The notes under the pieces: generated by a model
The model's database searches: none
The model's input: only the letters and a program-made list of their open reading frames with translations
What the model was told of the DNA's origin: nothing
Assembly (NCBI GenBank): GCA_007922225.1
Contig: ML679960.1
Coordinates: forward strand, 9,619,012 to 9,683,011
DNA: 64,000 bases
Direction of reading: 5' to 3'
Source: Emydura subglobosa
Taxonomy: Eukaryota; Chordata; Testudines; Chelidae
Program-made: the position numbers and the translations under genes
Part shown: positions 1-12,298 of the stretch, piece after piece
Layout of the letters: each line of letters starts with the position of its first letter
Numbering within the stretch: the first letter of the stretch is position 1

Positions 1-61
1 TACTTCTGTTCTATGCAGTGTCTTCACTGCACTGAGCTGCACCACTTGAGGAGGTGGTTTT

Positions 62-172
62 AGTATGTTGATTTCCTGATCGATTGCGCGGGTCTACACT
101 GATGGCTCAGTCGATCCAGATAAGTCGATTTGATGGTGGCGACTTTGCCGCCGTCTGTGTAGACATACCCTG
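62..172. mobile_element. Fragment of a Harbinger-like inverted-repeat element
   Basis: The block is richer in CpG than its surroundings and ends at about 172 with a gtgtagacata-type terminus. The same kind of end closes the better preserved elements at 48984-49282 and 56363-56668. An internal 'gtctacac' string near 90 is also typical of the family. The other terminus is not visible, so this is a truncated or rearranged copy. Family assignment is by resemblance and from memory of turtle repeats. Confidence 0.45.
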
Positions 173-2225
173 GGTCCTCTCCACTGCCTTTTAACATCTG
201 GCTCTCATTTCCTCTATTCCACTGGCCTGTATAGTCCATTCCAGTTTCATACTTTGTCCTGTCATTCAATACAGTTCTTGCTCCCAGTTCACTCAGTCCT
301 GATCCTCCAACATCGCCTCCTCCTCACACCACATCTCACTACCTTTTGGTGTTTTTGTTGTGGGCTGGTTGGTTGGTTGGTTGGGGATTCCCCCCCAACA
401 TACTATACCAGAGCATGCAACATTTTGAAAAGAAATAAACCAGGGGCTATGGGTCATGTGATAAGAAGGTCATGTAATAAGAAAGAACTGAGAGTAGCAC
501 TAGAGAACAAAAAGGGAGCCAGGGTAAATAGTAAAGCAGTGCTGTTTTATGAGTGATAGGAAGTGGGCTGATGGGCAGACTCCCAATAGGAGATTGGGAG
601 AGGACCCTCTCTCTGTCAGACTCAGTGCACATGCCTCAGGGTGACATGGAGAGTGAATAAGAGCGGAACATGTGTTCTTTTTAATTGTCCTTCATTTTCT
701 ATAATCCAGAGCAGAAGCAGAAAATGTAAGACACTTTCTTTATGCAAAGGCAGAAAAGTAAATTAGGAAAATGTCATGGGAACAAGGTTGAATGCAGGAC
801 TGTTACAGCTGATGGAAGAAAAAAAAACCCTAAAAGCAACCCATCCTCCTTAAGATGAGCAAACAGAATAAAGAAAACATAGCCAACTAAATTCAGGTGC
901 ATTTCCATAGCACATTGTGGGCTCAAACAGAGAACTTTGTATGAACTAGGAAATGCTTGATCTCTGGATTATTAACCGAATTGCTAAATTCACTTGTATT
1001 GTAAGAGTTAATATATTTGCAGTAATTATGATGCTGTCTGGGCTCCCTCTGGTGGCAAATTTTATTTATGAAGGCTCTGGAAGTTCTTTTCATTCTTCTT
1101 CCCCTCCAATCCCTTTGCAGTCTTGTAGATACACGTTGTTGCTTTTCTTCTAGGTTGACTTGGGTTTGAATGTTCAAAATCTGTGGACTTTTGTTTTCAA
1201 TAAATTAACTTTGGAGGAGGCAGCAATGCAATACATAATTACTGCCAGTTTCTCTGCTCCCTGAACGGCAGACAGCCATTACCAAGCTGAAATGTAGGCA
1301 TCTATTAGCTTATTAGAACTGCAGCAACGGTTACTATAGGGCTGACTCTCACTTTCCTTTCATAAAATATTAATAAAATATGTGCTGCTATTTCCAATGC
1401 ATTTTTTTCATCTTGGTTTGGAGATTATAAACAAGGCAAAGCAAGTTTCTGGGGAACATTAACATTTTGATTATTTTCTTTTTCATTTACAACATGCAGT
1501 TATTAACCATATATATGTAAGAGTTTATATCTTTAATCATTTATCATCCACTGTTCTCCAATTTCTGACATGACTAAGTGCATTCTTATGATGTAATGGG
1601 ATTTTTGGTTTGCTGCTTTTAAAAAACAAAGCAAAAAACACCTGGACTCCAACTTTTTCATTCTCACATTTACCACTAGCAAGTCTTGCATTTCCTTCTT
1701 TTCTTTCTAACTTCAAAGTCTCTGAATAAACACAGTACTCATGAAAAAAGAGGGACTGTCTCATACTAGGCAAGGTTCTTCTCTCAGCTCTTCCAAGACA
1801 CTTCAGTCTTAACGACTCCACTGGATGACATCCACTGACTGTCTCCAATAGATTGACATCATAACAAATTCTGCAGGTTTTTTTGTAATGTAGACTATTG
1901 GAGACTAGCAGGAGACCATCACTAACCTCCTTAATTCAGCCTTCCAGAGCTGTCTCTGATTTTTCCAAGGAAGTGACTAGAAACAAGGGGTAACAAAAAA
2001 GCAAGATAATGATTTTGTTAGTTTTGTCCAAAGTCAGATAATTTAAGGTTAAACTAAAAAGGCAGTTTTCAGCATAAAAAGCTGGGTTTACTGGTAAAAA
2101 TGTCAGAATTTTGTCCTTCACTAAAATTTGCTTGTTTGAGGGATCAGAGGTCTCAAAGCCAGGCCTATGGGTGCCCAGGCAATGCTCTGACCATGGGCCA
2201 TCACCCAGCAGCAAACCCAAAGCAG
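173..2225. other. Unrecognised non-coding DNA
   Basis: No exon, RNA gene or transposon that I recognise. It contains a short (GGTT)n run at about 366-385 and short open frames of at most about 103 codons with low-complexity, unremarkable translations. A CTCF-like motif at 1043-1057 is listed separately. Confidence 0.5.
1043..1057 (-). promoter_or_regulatory. CTCF-like motif
   Basis: The plus strand reads CTCCCTCTGGTGGCA. Its reverse complement fits the core CTCF consensus (CCASYAGRKGGCR) at nearly every position. Single matches of this quality occur by chance and inside repeats, so occupancy cannot be inferred from sequence alone. Confidence 0.3.
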
Positions 2226-2640
2226 TAAAGCTCTAGCTTGCCAAGGGCCCCACCGTGGAAGCTCCTGATTGGGGGAGATGCCCAGCCCAACTGATTGGCT
2301 GGGATGCACTACTTAAATCAGAAAGAGTGACAGGAAGTTGTCTGAGCAACTAGGCAAATCCGTGGCTGGCTGCTACTATGGACCCTGGCTACATGTTTGG
2401 TTCCTGAACCCTGCCTTCCTACCCGTTCCTGTCCTCCTTATCCCAGACCCCTCTCTGTTCCGAGTCCCTGCTTTTCTGCCTTTCTCTAAGTCCCTGTACC
2501 TATGCCCAACCCTGATGCCGACCCCAGCTCTGGACTTTGGCTTGGCACCTGTCTCTGGCTCCGGTGCCAGGTTCCTGACTCTAACCATTAGGCACATGAC
2601 TGCCCACACACCAGTCCCTACAGCTAGTTTCATCAAAACT
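2226..2640 (+). repeat. GC-rich LTR-like interspersed block
   Basis: The block is C/T-rich, with many ccctgcctt- and cctgaccc-like strings, in an otherwise A/T-rich region. The composition and wording resemble the internal part of LTR-like turtle repeats I remember. I can see no TG...CA ends, polyadenylation signal or target duplication. It might also be an unrelated local GC-rich stretch. Confidence 0.3.
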
Positions 2641-2820
2641 GTTTGGATTAGTGTATGAACATTTCATAAGTGAACATGACTTGCTTTGAGACCTTTGTTT
2701 GGGAAGGCACTTAAGCACATGTTCGAATATAAATCTGTTCCTAGTCCCAGTGACTCCAATGGGATATGAGCATGTGCTTAAGCGCTTCCCTGAATAGGGA
2801 TTGTTTCCTGAATAAGGGCC

Positions 2821-2906
2821 TGAATAACTTTCATCTGGGTCTGCAGTGGATCTGCAGTGGATCTGAATAACTTTCATCTGGGTCTGCAGTGGATCTGCAG
2901 TGGATC
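2821..2906. repeat. Perfect 43-bp tandem duplication
   Basis: Two head-to-tail copies of a 43-bp unit (2821-2863 and 2864-2906) are identical at every base. Each unit carries an inner duplication of ctgcagtggat. Just upstream, two partial echoes of 'cctgaataa' suggest the unit grew from local slippage. The lack of any mismatch points to a recent event or recent homogenisation. Confidence 0.92.
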
Positions 2907-4938
2907 TATACATAACTCACTGGTTTTCATGAGATTTCAAAAAGTATTTTCCATTATGGACTATACCCCTCTGGTTTGGTATGTTTTGTTTTTAAAGCTG
3001 CACAGTGATGAATATTGATGTATGTTAAATATTTTTAATTAAAAATGTAGTAACGTAACTAAGTAATAGAATGTGACAGAGTTTGAATCAATGGGCTCTC
3101 ATTGTTTTAATACATTTTCAAATCCAAAAAGGAACTACAGAGAGAGACTAAACAACAGATTAAAAAAGTCTTACAAAATGTTCACTTGCAAAGCACAAAA
3201 GAATATTGTTTCAGGCCAACAACCCCAGTTTTTTATGGGTCAGGTTAAGTCCCATCAGGCCTACTTCTGAAACCCACTGAAGTCAGCCAAACCTATCTGA
3301 ATGAATAAAGATGTACAGAATTGGCCCCCGAGCCTGTTCCTCTCCGCTGCTTCTTTTGGTAGAATTGGAATCCAGAGAGGTAAGTCAAAGAGGTTTACTA
3401 GATCTGCTGATTTGCATGCCAGAGCTGAGGACAGTCAGTGAAATACTACAGATAAAAATAAAAGTATTTGAATGAAACTGGAACCTAACAAAGCCTTTTA
3501 GATATGAGAAGGTTTGGTTAATTTAGAAATGAGTAAAATACTTATCTCTGCCCTTCCTGGTTTTCACTGTGACCAGAAGTGAAAGTGCCAAAATACACAA
3601 GTCCATCCCCATGAGATTTCTAGCCAAGACTTCTGCAGAATCTTGGATGATGTTTTGATAAGCATCCAAATATTTGATTGAACATCTGAAACTTTGAAGG
3701 TCTCCTCTAGTCAAACCACACCAAGTTCTTTCTACGCTCAACTTTCAGCACTGAGCTGTAACAATATGAGTGTCTCTGGGAACAAAGTGAAAGATTTAGT
3801 TATTCTTCTGCATGCACCAAATCATCTTTTTAATAGTCTTTTAAATAAATAATTATATTTTCAGATGATCACCTTCCCAGGTCAACTGTTGAGAAGACAT
3901 ATGCTGTCATTTTATTGGAAGATATTAGCTTTGTATTTTTTCAGCAATACCTATGGGCTGATTGATTTGTAATCTTCATAGTCATCAAGGAATAAAATGA
4001 GGTGGCTGAGGTTGATAAAAAGAGATCCCTTTCCCCTCTCCAGAAGGAAGACGTTTCAGAAAGGAATTTGCAGCAGTAGCTGCACCAGCATTACATACCA
4101 TCAGGAGAGGGTTTCTCAAACTGTATTATGATATGGATCATTCTTAAATAATCTCATCTTCTTTCTGAGCACCAATCCTCCCAGTCATGGACCCATTCAC
4201 AAACCCACACCCTTCTTGAAGCAAGAGTAGTACTTGGTAAGCTTGTATGCATACAGTTAATGTCACTGTTCTGAATGTGGTAATATTTTTTTTTATTTCA
4301 ATACATGTCACATTTTTCTTCTGTGTATGTTATTGCTATGCACTGATTGTAAAAAAGAGGAGAAATTAGTCTGTTATCTAATGGCCTGGGATAATAAGAC
4401 TGGGTCACTAAGGACTGGCTGTGACCCTACAGAGACAGTGAAACCCCAATGACTGAACAATTATCATCTATCAATGGCAGTCTCCCAGAAGGGCTGCATA
4501 CAGCACACATGAACTCAGGAGGAAGACAATGGAGGGAGGTGACAGGAGGCAGTATGAAGAACTGGGATCAGAGAGACATGGGGGCTCTCCTGGAATGAAT
4601 TTAAAAAAAAAAAAAAAGAAGAAGGGAAACCAAAGTGGTTCATACAATAGCATGGCTCAAAGAGCCCTGGTGTTGGATAATATGGAGTATGTCTTAACCT
4701 TTGCTTCTCTATGCTAACTTAAGGACTACCCAATGCTGTGTTCCAGTTGACTAATAAACCCTACTCTGTTTTGAAAGGGTGCTTAGTGTTACTGCAAATA
4801 CTTGCTGAGGTGCTTTGATCTCTGAAGTGGGGAAAAGTCTCCAAACAGAGGTTGAGTTCAGTTGGACTTGCTGGGCAGAGCTCACCTGTTGAAAGAGGAG
4901 TGCTGCAGCTGGAGGCTGAGTCTCAGAGGCATTGAAGC
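2907..4938. other. Unrecognised A/T-rich non-coding DNA
   Basis: No recognised gene or repeat. It includes an A-run at about 4602-4616. Open frames on both strands are short (at most 72 codons) and not exon-like. Confidence 0.5.
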
Positions 4939-4946
4939 TCTGTGAC

Positions 4947-5256
4947 CAGGGCCAGCCCTAGAGCAAATGGTGCCCCAGATAAGGAGCATCTTCGGAGCCT
5001 CCCCTGTCCCATGTCCATTTGAGGTTTGAGGAAAGTGCAGTTCTCAGAAAGTCTGGAAGGTTCCACAAGATTCTACCAAGATCCATAACATTCTAGGAGG
5101 TTAGTAAAAAATGAATCCACATACGGAATACCTGAAACATTTTATTTCAGATATTCTGTTTTCCCTTTTGTCATGAACAACAAAAACAGCACCTTGAGCC
5201 CAGTGCCTCCCGAACCCAGCACCCCAGGCAGTTGCCTGCCACTAAATCTAGCTCTG
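4947..5256. mobile_element. Non-autonomous hAT-type element with intact 8-bp target duplication
   Basis: The 310-bp element begins cagggccagccct and ends ctaaatctagctctg. It is flanked on both sides by the identical 8-mer tctgtgac (4939-4946 and 5257-5264), the target-site duplication length expected for hAT transposons. No transposase frame is present, so it must have been moved in trans. Related copies lie at 31444-31570, 33338-33582 and, inverted, at 36929-37202. Confidence 0.9.
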
Positions 5257-5264
5257 TCTGTGAC

Positions 5265-8200
5265 TTACCCTTGTGGAAGAGTGGGACCCCTTCAGGGTGC
5301 AGGTCTGGCACATTGAAGGAGTGGTGTTTTAAAGCTGGGGCATAACACAGGTCCTGTAGATCTGTGGCAACCATTACAATTAAATTTGTTACTTTTTTTT
5401 TTTTTCCCAGAAGGGAACCCCACTGTCTTTTTCGTTTACCCTCCCTAGCCCATCAGTTCACTTGAGCCTCCTGCAAGCCTCAGCACCTCTTCTCTGTCTG
5501 ATCTCTTTCTTCTTCTCTTCCCCACTCCCACTGTCTGCCCAGTCTCCAGCTTTCTTTCCCAGTTCAATCCTCCAAAAACTCTTTCAAAACTCTTCTAAAA
5601 ATCCCTAACTGAAACAGCTCTCAGTTTTGGCTCCATTGGAGGGTTTGCTGTTGCAATGCTTTTGCCATTGTGCTATGGATTTTTGCCACTGAACCCTCTC
5701 TTCCCATCATCTTCTGCTTGAAATGGCCTAAGAGCGGGCTGTTAGTTTTACTTCTCCTTCTCAATATCTGCTTCTACTGGGGTCCATTTTTTTCACTGTC
5801 ACTGCACACCTGTAGAAGCAGCTACCAAGGAAGAGAAGGAAGAGCATCCAGTATCACTGGGTTCCAATTTTGGGTGCCTCAATTTTTAGATAGCTAACTT
5901 GAGACACCATTGGTTTGATTAGTAGGAAGGCTGAGCACCCACAATGCCAACTGAAATAATCAAGAGCTGTGGTGCTCAGTAGCCCTTAAAACACGAGGCC
6001 TAATGGGTCCTTAGTTGACCACTAAAGAACCTAAAATTAGAAGCTACTTTTGAGACCTATAATGGCCAGTAAGAGCTCTGTGACCACCATCTGGTGCTTT
6101 AAGAATGCAGTGTAATAATCACTACATTGATATTGCATGTATAACTGGTATGAGAACCATGAAGCAAAAGCTATGCACCTCTTGGATCCAAACTGAGAGA
6201 GAACACAATCCCACTATATACTTCAGAAAGGGTGTTGCCCTGTGTTAAAAATTTTCTTTAAAAAAAAAAAAAAAAAAAAAGTTAAAAATTGCTAAAAACA
6301 GCCATTTCAGCCCCAGGTTCCCAGCTAACAATTTAGTGTTACATAATCTGAATGATACAATTGGAGATTGAAAAGACTTTGTAAGCCTAAAAGTGGGTAA
6401 TTTAGAATTATCACATAACTTTATCTGCACTTTTACTATTTTGCTTATCTTTCATTTTTGTAAATTTGCCATCTGCGAAATTAAATGCATCAAACAGTTG
6501 GGCTTTTCATATTGAATGCCTTGAGCAAGAATGCATGTCCATCATAACGCGCCTTTCTCAAAACTATTTGTACAAGCTAGGCACAAATTTGGACAGGTTT
6601 TTCATTTCACGACACCACAGGCTTCCAACCAAGCATTTCCATTCATCATACATTTCCCTTTGTGTCCTATTAATGTCTAATGTTTTCATCTTGTCTAGTC
6701 AACTGCCACAGGCTTCAGTATAGATGAAGCTCTGACTCAAATATAAACATGATAGAACAAGAAACTTAATGTGACAGAAAAGTAACTGCCACAGTTTCTG
6801 CTGTCTTCATATCTAGGTTTCTGCAGCCACCAGCAAATTGCACTGGACAAACATCCTTTCACTGCTGCCCCATTTCCCCTTTTTTAGGTGAGTGTAACTC
6901 CCATTGAACCCAAAGGGTTAACTCAATGAGTGTTGCCCCCATGTAAGGGAAGGTAACATGAGGCCCGTAATGCTTAGTTTAATATCAGTGGGAAGTGTCC
7001 AGCAGAAAAACAGCCTGGTTGAATGAGTGAAGCTTTTATAGTGAATCAAAACACAGGGTTCACTGCTCTTGACTGTATAAATAATAATATATTATATAGA
7101 AAAGGATTTTTTAAAGTGATAAATAGGAGCCAAATGACCAGTAAGAGATTGAGAATTGTGCCCTTCATATAGTGGCAACTAGAAAGGAGGACTATCTGCT
7201 TTGCAACTGTGAAGAGGGGTAGTGCTGGCACCCAATAGCTATGAAAGACTGGGGGTCACTTCCCTCCACATTTCCTGACAGGTCTGCCCCCTCTTGTGGG
7301 GAGGAGGGGATGGCAGCAGATCAGAGGCTAACAGACTGATGGACTTCCATGGAGGTGGGGGGTTGTCACTGCCAAACTAAGACACGGGATTGGTTGCCAG
7401 AGACATGAGTTCCATTGAAGGGGAGGGATATCATTCCAATACAAACAGGCAATTGGCAGAGGTCACCTGGGTAACTCTGGGCTAGTCAGCTGGCCCCAGG
7501 GCTGGAAAGAAGCAAATGTGGCTAAGTGAACTTTCATTTTGTGGTGAGGGGTAGAAGCAGGGAAAGCAGCATCCGTACTTCCATAGGGCTAACAAAGAAA
7601 CTGTTTGGAGCCAGCAGGACAATCCAGGCAAACTTAGCAGCCCCAGGAACTGGAATTGGAGCAGTGACTCTGCATTCTGAGCTCGTTTGGCACCCTAGCT
7701 TCATGGGTGCCAACACAAAGGGGTTGGAAGGTACCTTAGTCCAGGACAGGGACTTCTGTTGTTCAGATATGGAATGGGATCAGAAAAACATTCATCTGCA
7801 TAGGTAGGTTTTGGGGACTGAATGCTTTGTACTACTGTTAGAAAATATATATGCATAACCCCCAGGATCACTCCTGGTATTGACTGAGGGTTTACCCCTA
7901 TCTAGATAAAAGTATTGTGCTATTGTTTAGTACAGTATTTGTCCCTGAGAATTAACTCTTTCCTCCCCAAAGGGGGGTTGGTTATTAGAGGCATGGAATT
8001 TGGAATCCCCTTAGCCAACCCCAGGGTTCCTCCCATCCCACAATTGAAGAGAGAGACATGTGACTTACAAAATAATTAGCAAGCAGCTGACACCCTTTGG
8101 CCTCGCCCAACAAAAGTTGTCAAATTAATTTTTCCACGTTAGACGTGAGCTACAATGAAACAAGTGTAACCTCTGTCACCGACCAAAGAAAAAAAACCAT

Positions 8201-8958
8201 CTTGCAATATTCTTGAGGCCCTGCCTTCCCTCCCTTCCCCTCCCCATTACCTCAAAGTGGACAAAGAAGCAAACTTCTAATTAAATTACAACTGATGGAG
8301 TTTTATGAAGGTATTGTCTTCTTTGACCTAGTCCAGAAAGTACTTTTCACTGTAAAATAATGTTTACATTACCAGAATTTCAAGGTCTTTAATTTTATTA
8401 AAATTAAATTAGATTTTGCCATTATTCAGAACACTTTTTCTGAATATTCCTAAAGACAGTCTCATTACCTTTTCCTCTCATCTGGCTGAGATTCAGGTTA
8501 CAGTAACATCTATTTAATATTTACACAAAACAATTAATGTTTAAACACTGAGATCACAATCTGACTCTATTACAATAGCAAAAGTTAGAAGTAATGCCAG
8601 TGAAGTCACTCTAGATTGTCTCCATTTTAACTGAGATCACAATATGGCCTTAAAAATTCTTCTGATGGATATAGATTTGTTTACAATCTGAGGCCCTCAC
8701 TGCTATGAATCTCTTTTCCAGATAATTATGGCAACCAACTCCAGGTTCCTAAATGCTAATAAATTAGAGCTTAAAATATTTTCCAGCATATCTCACACAG
8801 TGAGAAATACTCCCCTAGGAACTGGGGAATTATTAAATGCTGAAACAAAAATGTTCACGTATATATGTACATATGAGGTGGCTAATCTTATTAGACAAAG
8901 GATAGGTTGTTTTACTGCTCTCATTTGACTTTGCACTCTTTTACGAACACTGAATATT
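5265..8958. other. Unrecognised non-coding DNA with homopolymer runs
   Basis: Nothing gene-like. It contains a T-run around 5391-5405 and an uninterrupted run of about 21 A at 6260-6280. A C/T-rich stretch lies near 5400-5560 and a G-rich stretch near 7260-7380. Open frames are at most 93 codons and overlap on both strands without a coding pattern. Confidence 0.5.
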
Positions 8959-9264
8959 AGAGCTGGTCAAAAATTTCTATTTTACATTTTTCAAAGTGTA
9001 ATTTTAACAAAAGATGCCTCCCACCCAAACACAAGCATTTTTGAAGAAAAACTATTCGTTGAAATTTTTCAATTTTTTGAAAGAAGCAAATATTTCCTGA
9101 AAAATAAAAAATTATCAAGTTTTTGAAAATTGAAAATCTTAAAACAAAATATTAATCAATTTTTCAATGAAAATGTTCAAAATTCTAGCTGAAAACTTTG
9201 ACAAATTTAAACCACACATTTTTCAAAATTTCCTGCAAAAACTGGCTTTTTAAAAAAACAGCTG
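8959..9264. mobile_element. A/T-rich short inverted-repeat element, 'agctggtcaaaa' family
   Basis: It begins agagctggtcaaaaattt and runs through a dense mix of A-rich and T-rich strings (aaattttc, gaaaattg), ending near a degenerate cagctgt. The composition matches the elements at 43170-43529 and about 23155-23330. Terminal repeats are decayed here, so the right boundary is approximate. Confidence 0.5.
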
Positions 9265-11889
9265 TAATGAAGATATATTTGTGTGGGGGTTTGAAGGAAG
9301 GAAAGAGAAACATCTTGAAAGTGCTTCATATGCATTAGCAACCTGACTCAAAAAAAGATAAAAACCAAAACTTACACACAGTGAAAAGCAGTGGATTGTT
9401 ATCCAATTGACTTTTTTATTATTATTATTATTCAATGTTTGAATAATTTTAGAACATCAAAAATGTGTACATAAGTATCAGGCAGATACATGATAGGCAA
9501 AGCAGATGTTGTGCTGATCTCTGCTTATAAAATCTGTTTGACAGTTTGGTTGCACTTGTCTACTCATCTTTAAACTAAAGAAAATCAGTTGCCCACCCAT
9601 CTCTTTGGAAGAGCTCCAAACGTAGTTTGAGATAGACTAGTAGTAATATTAGCTCAGAATGTGTCTCAAACTTATTTAAAATGTGAAGCAAAATGAATGC
9701 TTGAGAGATAAATGAGATTTTAAAACATTGTTTGTTTCCAAAATATTAAGGCTTTTGCTTCATGCATGTTCAAACACTGAGAATTAGAAACAGGATTTTA
9801 GCAGAGAGTAATAGGATCATGCCTTTATCAGCTTTCCCCTTCACAGAGTTAAATTTTAAAAAAAGAAACACCCATTAGCACTGGCCAGAACCAATTTGTG
9901 GTGTGTGAGATTGTGTTTTTGTTTTGTGTTTGCTACAAATATCTGAAACAAAACTAAGTGTTTTCCAGATAATTAAACTAAGCAATTGAGCTTATTACTG
10001 ATAATAGGATAAAAGAGCCAGAGAAGAACAGAAAGGACTGGAGAAGCACTAAAGTGTTCCAAGGAAATAATCAGGACAGAGAGAGAGTGGCAAAGAGCAT
10101 TAGAAGGATCATTGAAAGGAAGGGGCAGAGGAATAGAAAATCAGATGGCCTTTTGGGTTTGACTGACCTATGGTTGAATGAGTGGCAGATGGTTATTTGC
10201 AGTGGAATAGGCAGCAGAGTTTTAGGTGCCTCTAGGCTTTGTATAGGTTGCCACAAGAATATAATGTGGCCCTCAAAAATAATTTAGAAAGAAAAATATC
10301 ACTAGATGCCAGTTAGCTTTTCACACTTGAGTAGGCAACAGACAAGTGGTTACCAGCTTTCCATTCCCAGTGGAGAAGGGATCATTTCTTGCTGTGATGT
10401 CTTTTCAGTTTTATTTGCCCCGGGTATGAGGAATGGCCTTTTCAATTTTTTTTTTTAAATATACAGTGCTGTCATAGTGAATAGGTATAATCAAAATACA
10501 TAGTGTTTCTGCTTATTAGAAAAGGATGTTTTTGTAGAGGAAAGAGAGCATCCAAAGAATGCAAGTACAGTCACACCCATTGACTTAAAATATTAAAACT
10601 GTGTTGCTGTAAATTTTGACTTTTCTATATTATTGAGATAAGGTGTTTTTAAAAAGCCCCACACATCTCTGACAAGTAGGGTAGGAATGAATATTCTTCT
10701 GTGGTGAATGTTCTGCACAAAGAAACCAGTATGTGGAGTACACATAGGAATAAGCATGCTCCGTTGCTGCCCAGAATTAGTATAAAAATTGTCATTAAGG
10801 GTAGGCTTTGGATATCTAAAGTTCCAGCTAGAAAGCTTGGAAACATCAGAATTCAGAGAGGTGCTGTAGTCTGCAGTTTAAAGACAGTAATCCCAGCAAG
10901 GAGTCTGCTCTCAGGGAAATGGCAAGGAAAAGAGTGGCTATGAAAAGATAACTCTGCCCCAGATGCACTTCATTTTATTTTCCTACTCCATTTTTGCTAC
11001 CATCTAGCCAGATTGCATGTGATTCTCAGAGCAGAAGACCTGAGAACAAGGGGATGAAAGATAAAAGCATGCTACACATCATTATTGTTTTCTGAGGATT
11101 CCTTTTTCAGAAAACCCATTTTCCTTCCATGTGAGATATATTGGATAATCCACACGCTGCCACTCACCATTCACTCATCCACACTCTGCCACTTGGAGAG
11201 ATTGATTCTATTGAGGTTTTAAGTGTCATTAAACAGTACATTCATTTAGCCAACTTACCTCTTAATGGAGTTAAATTTGATAAATGGCCCTACAGTTTGA
11301 TAGCCCATTTTCAAAAGTTCACGCTGTATATCTGGAATGAGTTTGCAGAGGTACAAAATGAAATCAGAATTGAGACATTGGAGTACAATTTCATTTCCCA
11401 TACCTCACCTTACTATATCCCAGTAGTACCACGTCCACTTTTATTTGTAGCCTCAAAATTGGATGAAAAGCTGTGCCATGGCCTATAGTTCTTTGCAGCT
11501 TTTAAATAAATAAAAATATACTGAGTTACAGGATGACATTTGGCCTTTTTGTGGATCATGAGCCAGAAAATGGAAGAGAATAATCGAGATAAGGAATGCA
11601 AAGAATAGAAGAAATGTGAAGTTTTATATCTTTTTAGAAAAGAAGGAAACATTGTTCCAGTCAGAACTGTGTGCGCCATGGCATGCTATGAATACATACT
11701 GAAGTTTACTGGTAATGGGTGTTTTATTGTTGTACTAATTCATGCAAGGTACAATGGAAATTCATTATGCATTAGTGTGGTGAAATTCTATTGGACTGTA
11801 TTTTTGTTTTTCTACTAGAGAAGTAACATAGGCACAGCCCATCTAAATCCTTGATAGCAGTAACATACCGAAAAAGTCAAGCCAATTTG
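9265..11889. other. Unrecognised non-coding DNA
   Basis: It holds an (ATT)n microsatellite at about 9416-9433. At 11141-11488 there is a 115-codon open frame on the plus strand. Its product has no motif I recognise and no flanking splice or promoter signals, so I treat it as chance. The rest is A/T-rich and featureless to me. Confidence 0.45.
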
Positions 11890-11891
11890 TA

Positions 11892-12296
11892 CAGCAGAAC
11901 CTTGGGAATGGAGGTTGTTGTAACTCTGAAATATTCTTAACTCTGAACAAAATGTTATGGTTGTTCTTTCAGAAGTTTACAACTGAACATTGACTTCATA
12001 CAGCATCGAAATTTTACTATGCAGAAGAAAAATGCTGCTTTTAAATATCTTCATTTAAATGAAACAAGCACAGAAAGTTTCCTTACCTTGTTGAATCTTT
12101 TTTTTTTTAAATTTCCCTTTCTTTTTTTAGTAGTTTACATTTAATACAGTACTGTACTGTATTTGCCACCTTTGTGTGTGGGGGGAGGGAAGGGGGGGTC
12201 TGCTGGCACCTAATTGAATACTTCTGGTTCCAAATGAAGTATGTGGTTGACTGGTCAGTTTGTAACTCTGGTGTTTGTAACTCTGAGGTTCTACTG
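11892..12296. mobile_element. Tigger-like (TcMar) non-autonomous DNA transposon
   Basis: A 405-bp element bounded by TA dinucleotides (11890-11891 and 12297-12298), the target duplication of Tc1/mariner transposons. The termini are cagcagaacct and aggttctactg, which are inverted copies with one or two changes. Subterminal 'gtaactctg' strings occur at both ends. No transposase frame remains. I recall close relatives of this sequence as abundant in turtle genomes. Confidence 0.85.
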
Positions 12297-12298
12297 TA

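Noticed and set aside
11141..11488. 115-codon plus-strand open frame
   Set aside because: Considered as a possible exon, but there are no good flanking splice sites and no recognisable motif; kept only as a note in the surrounding block.
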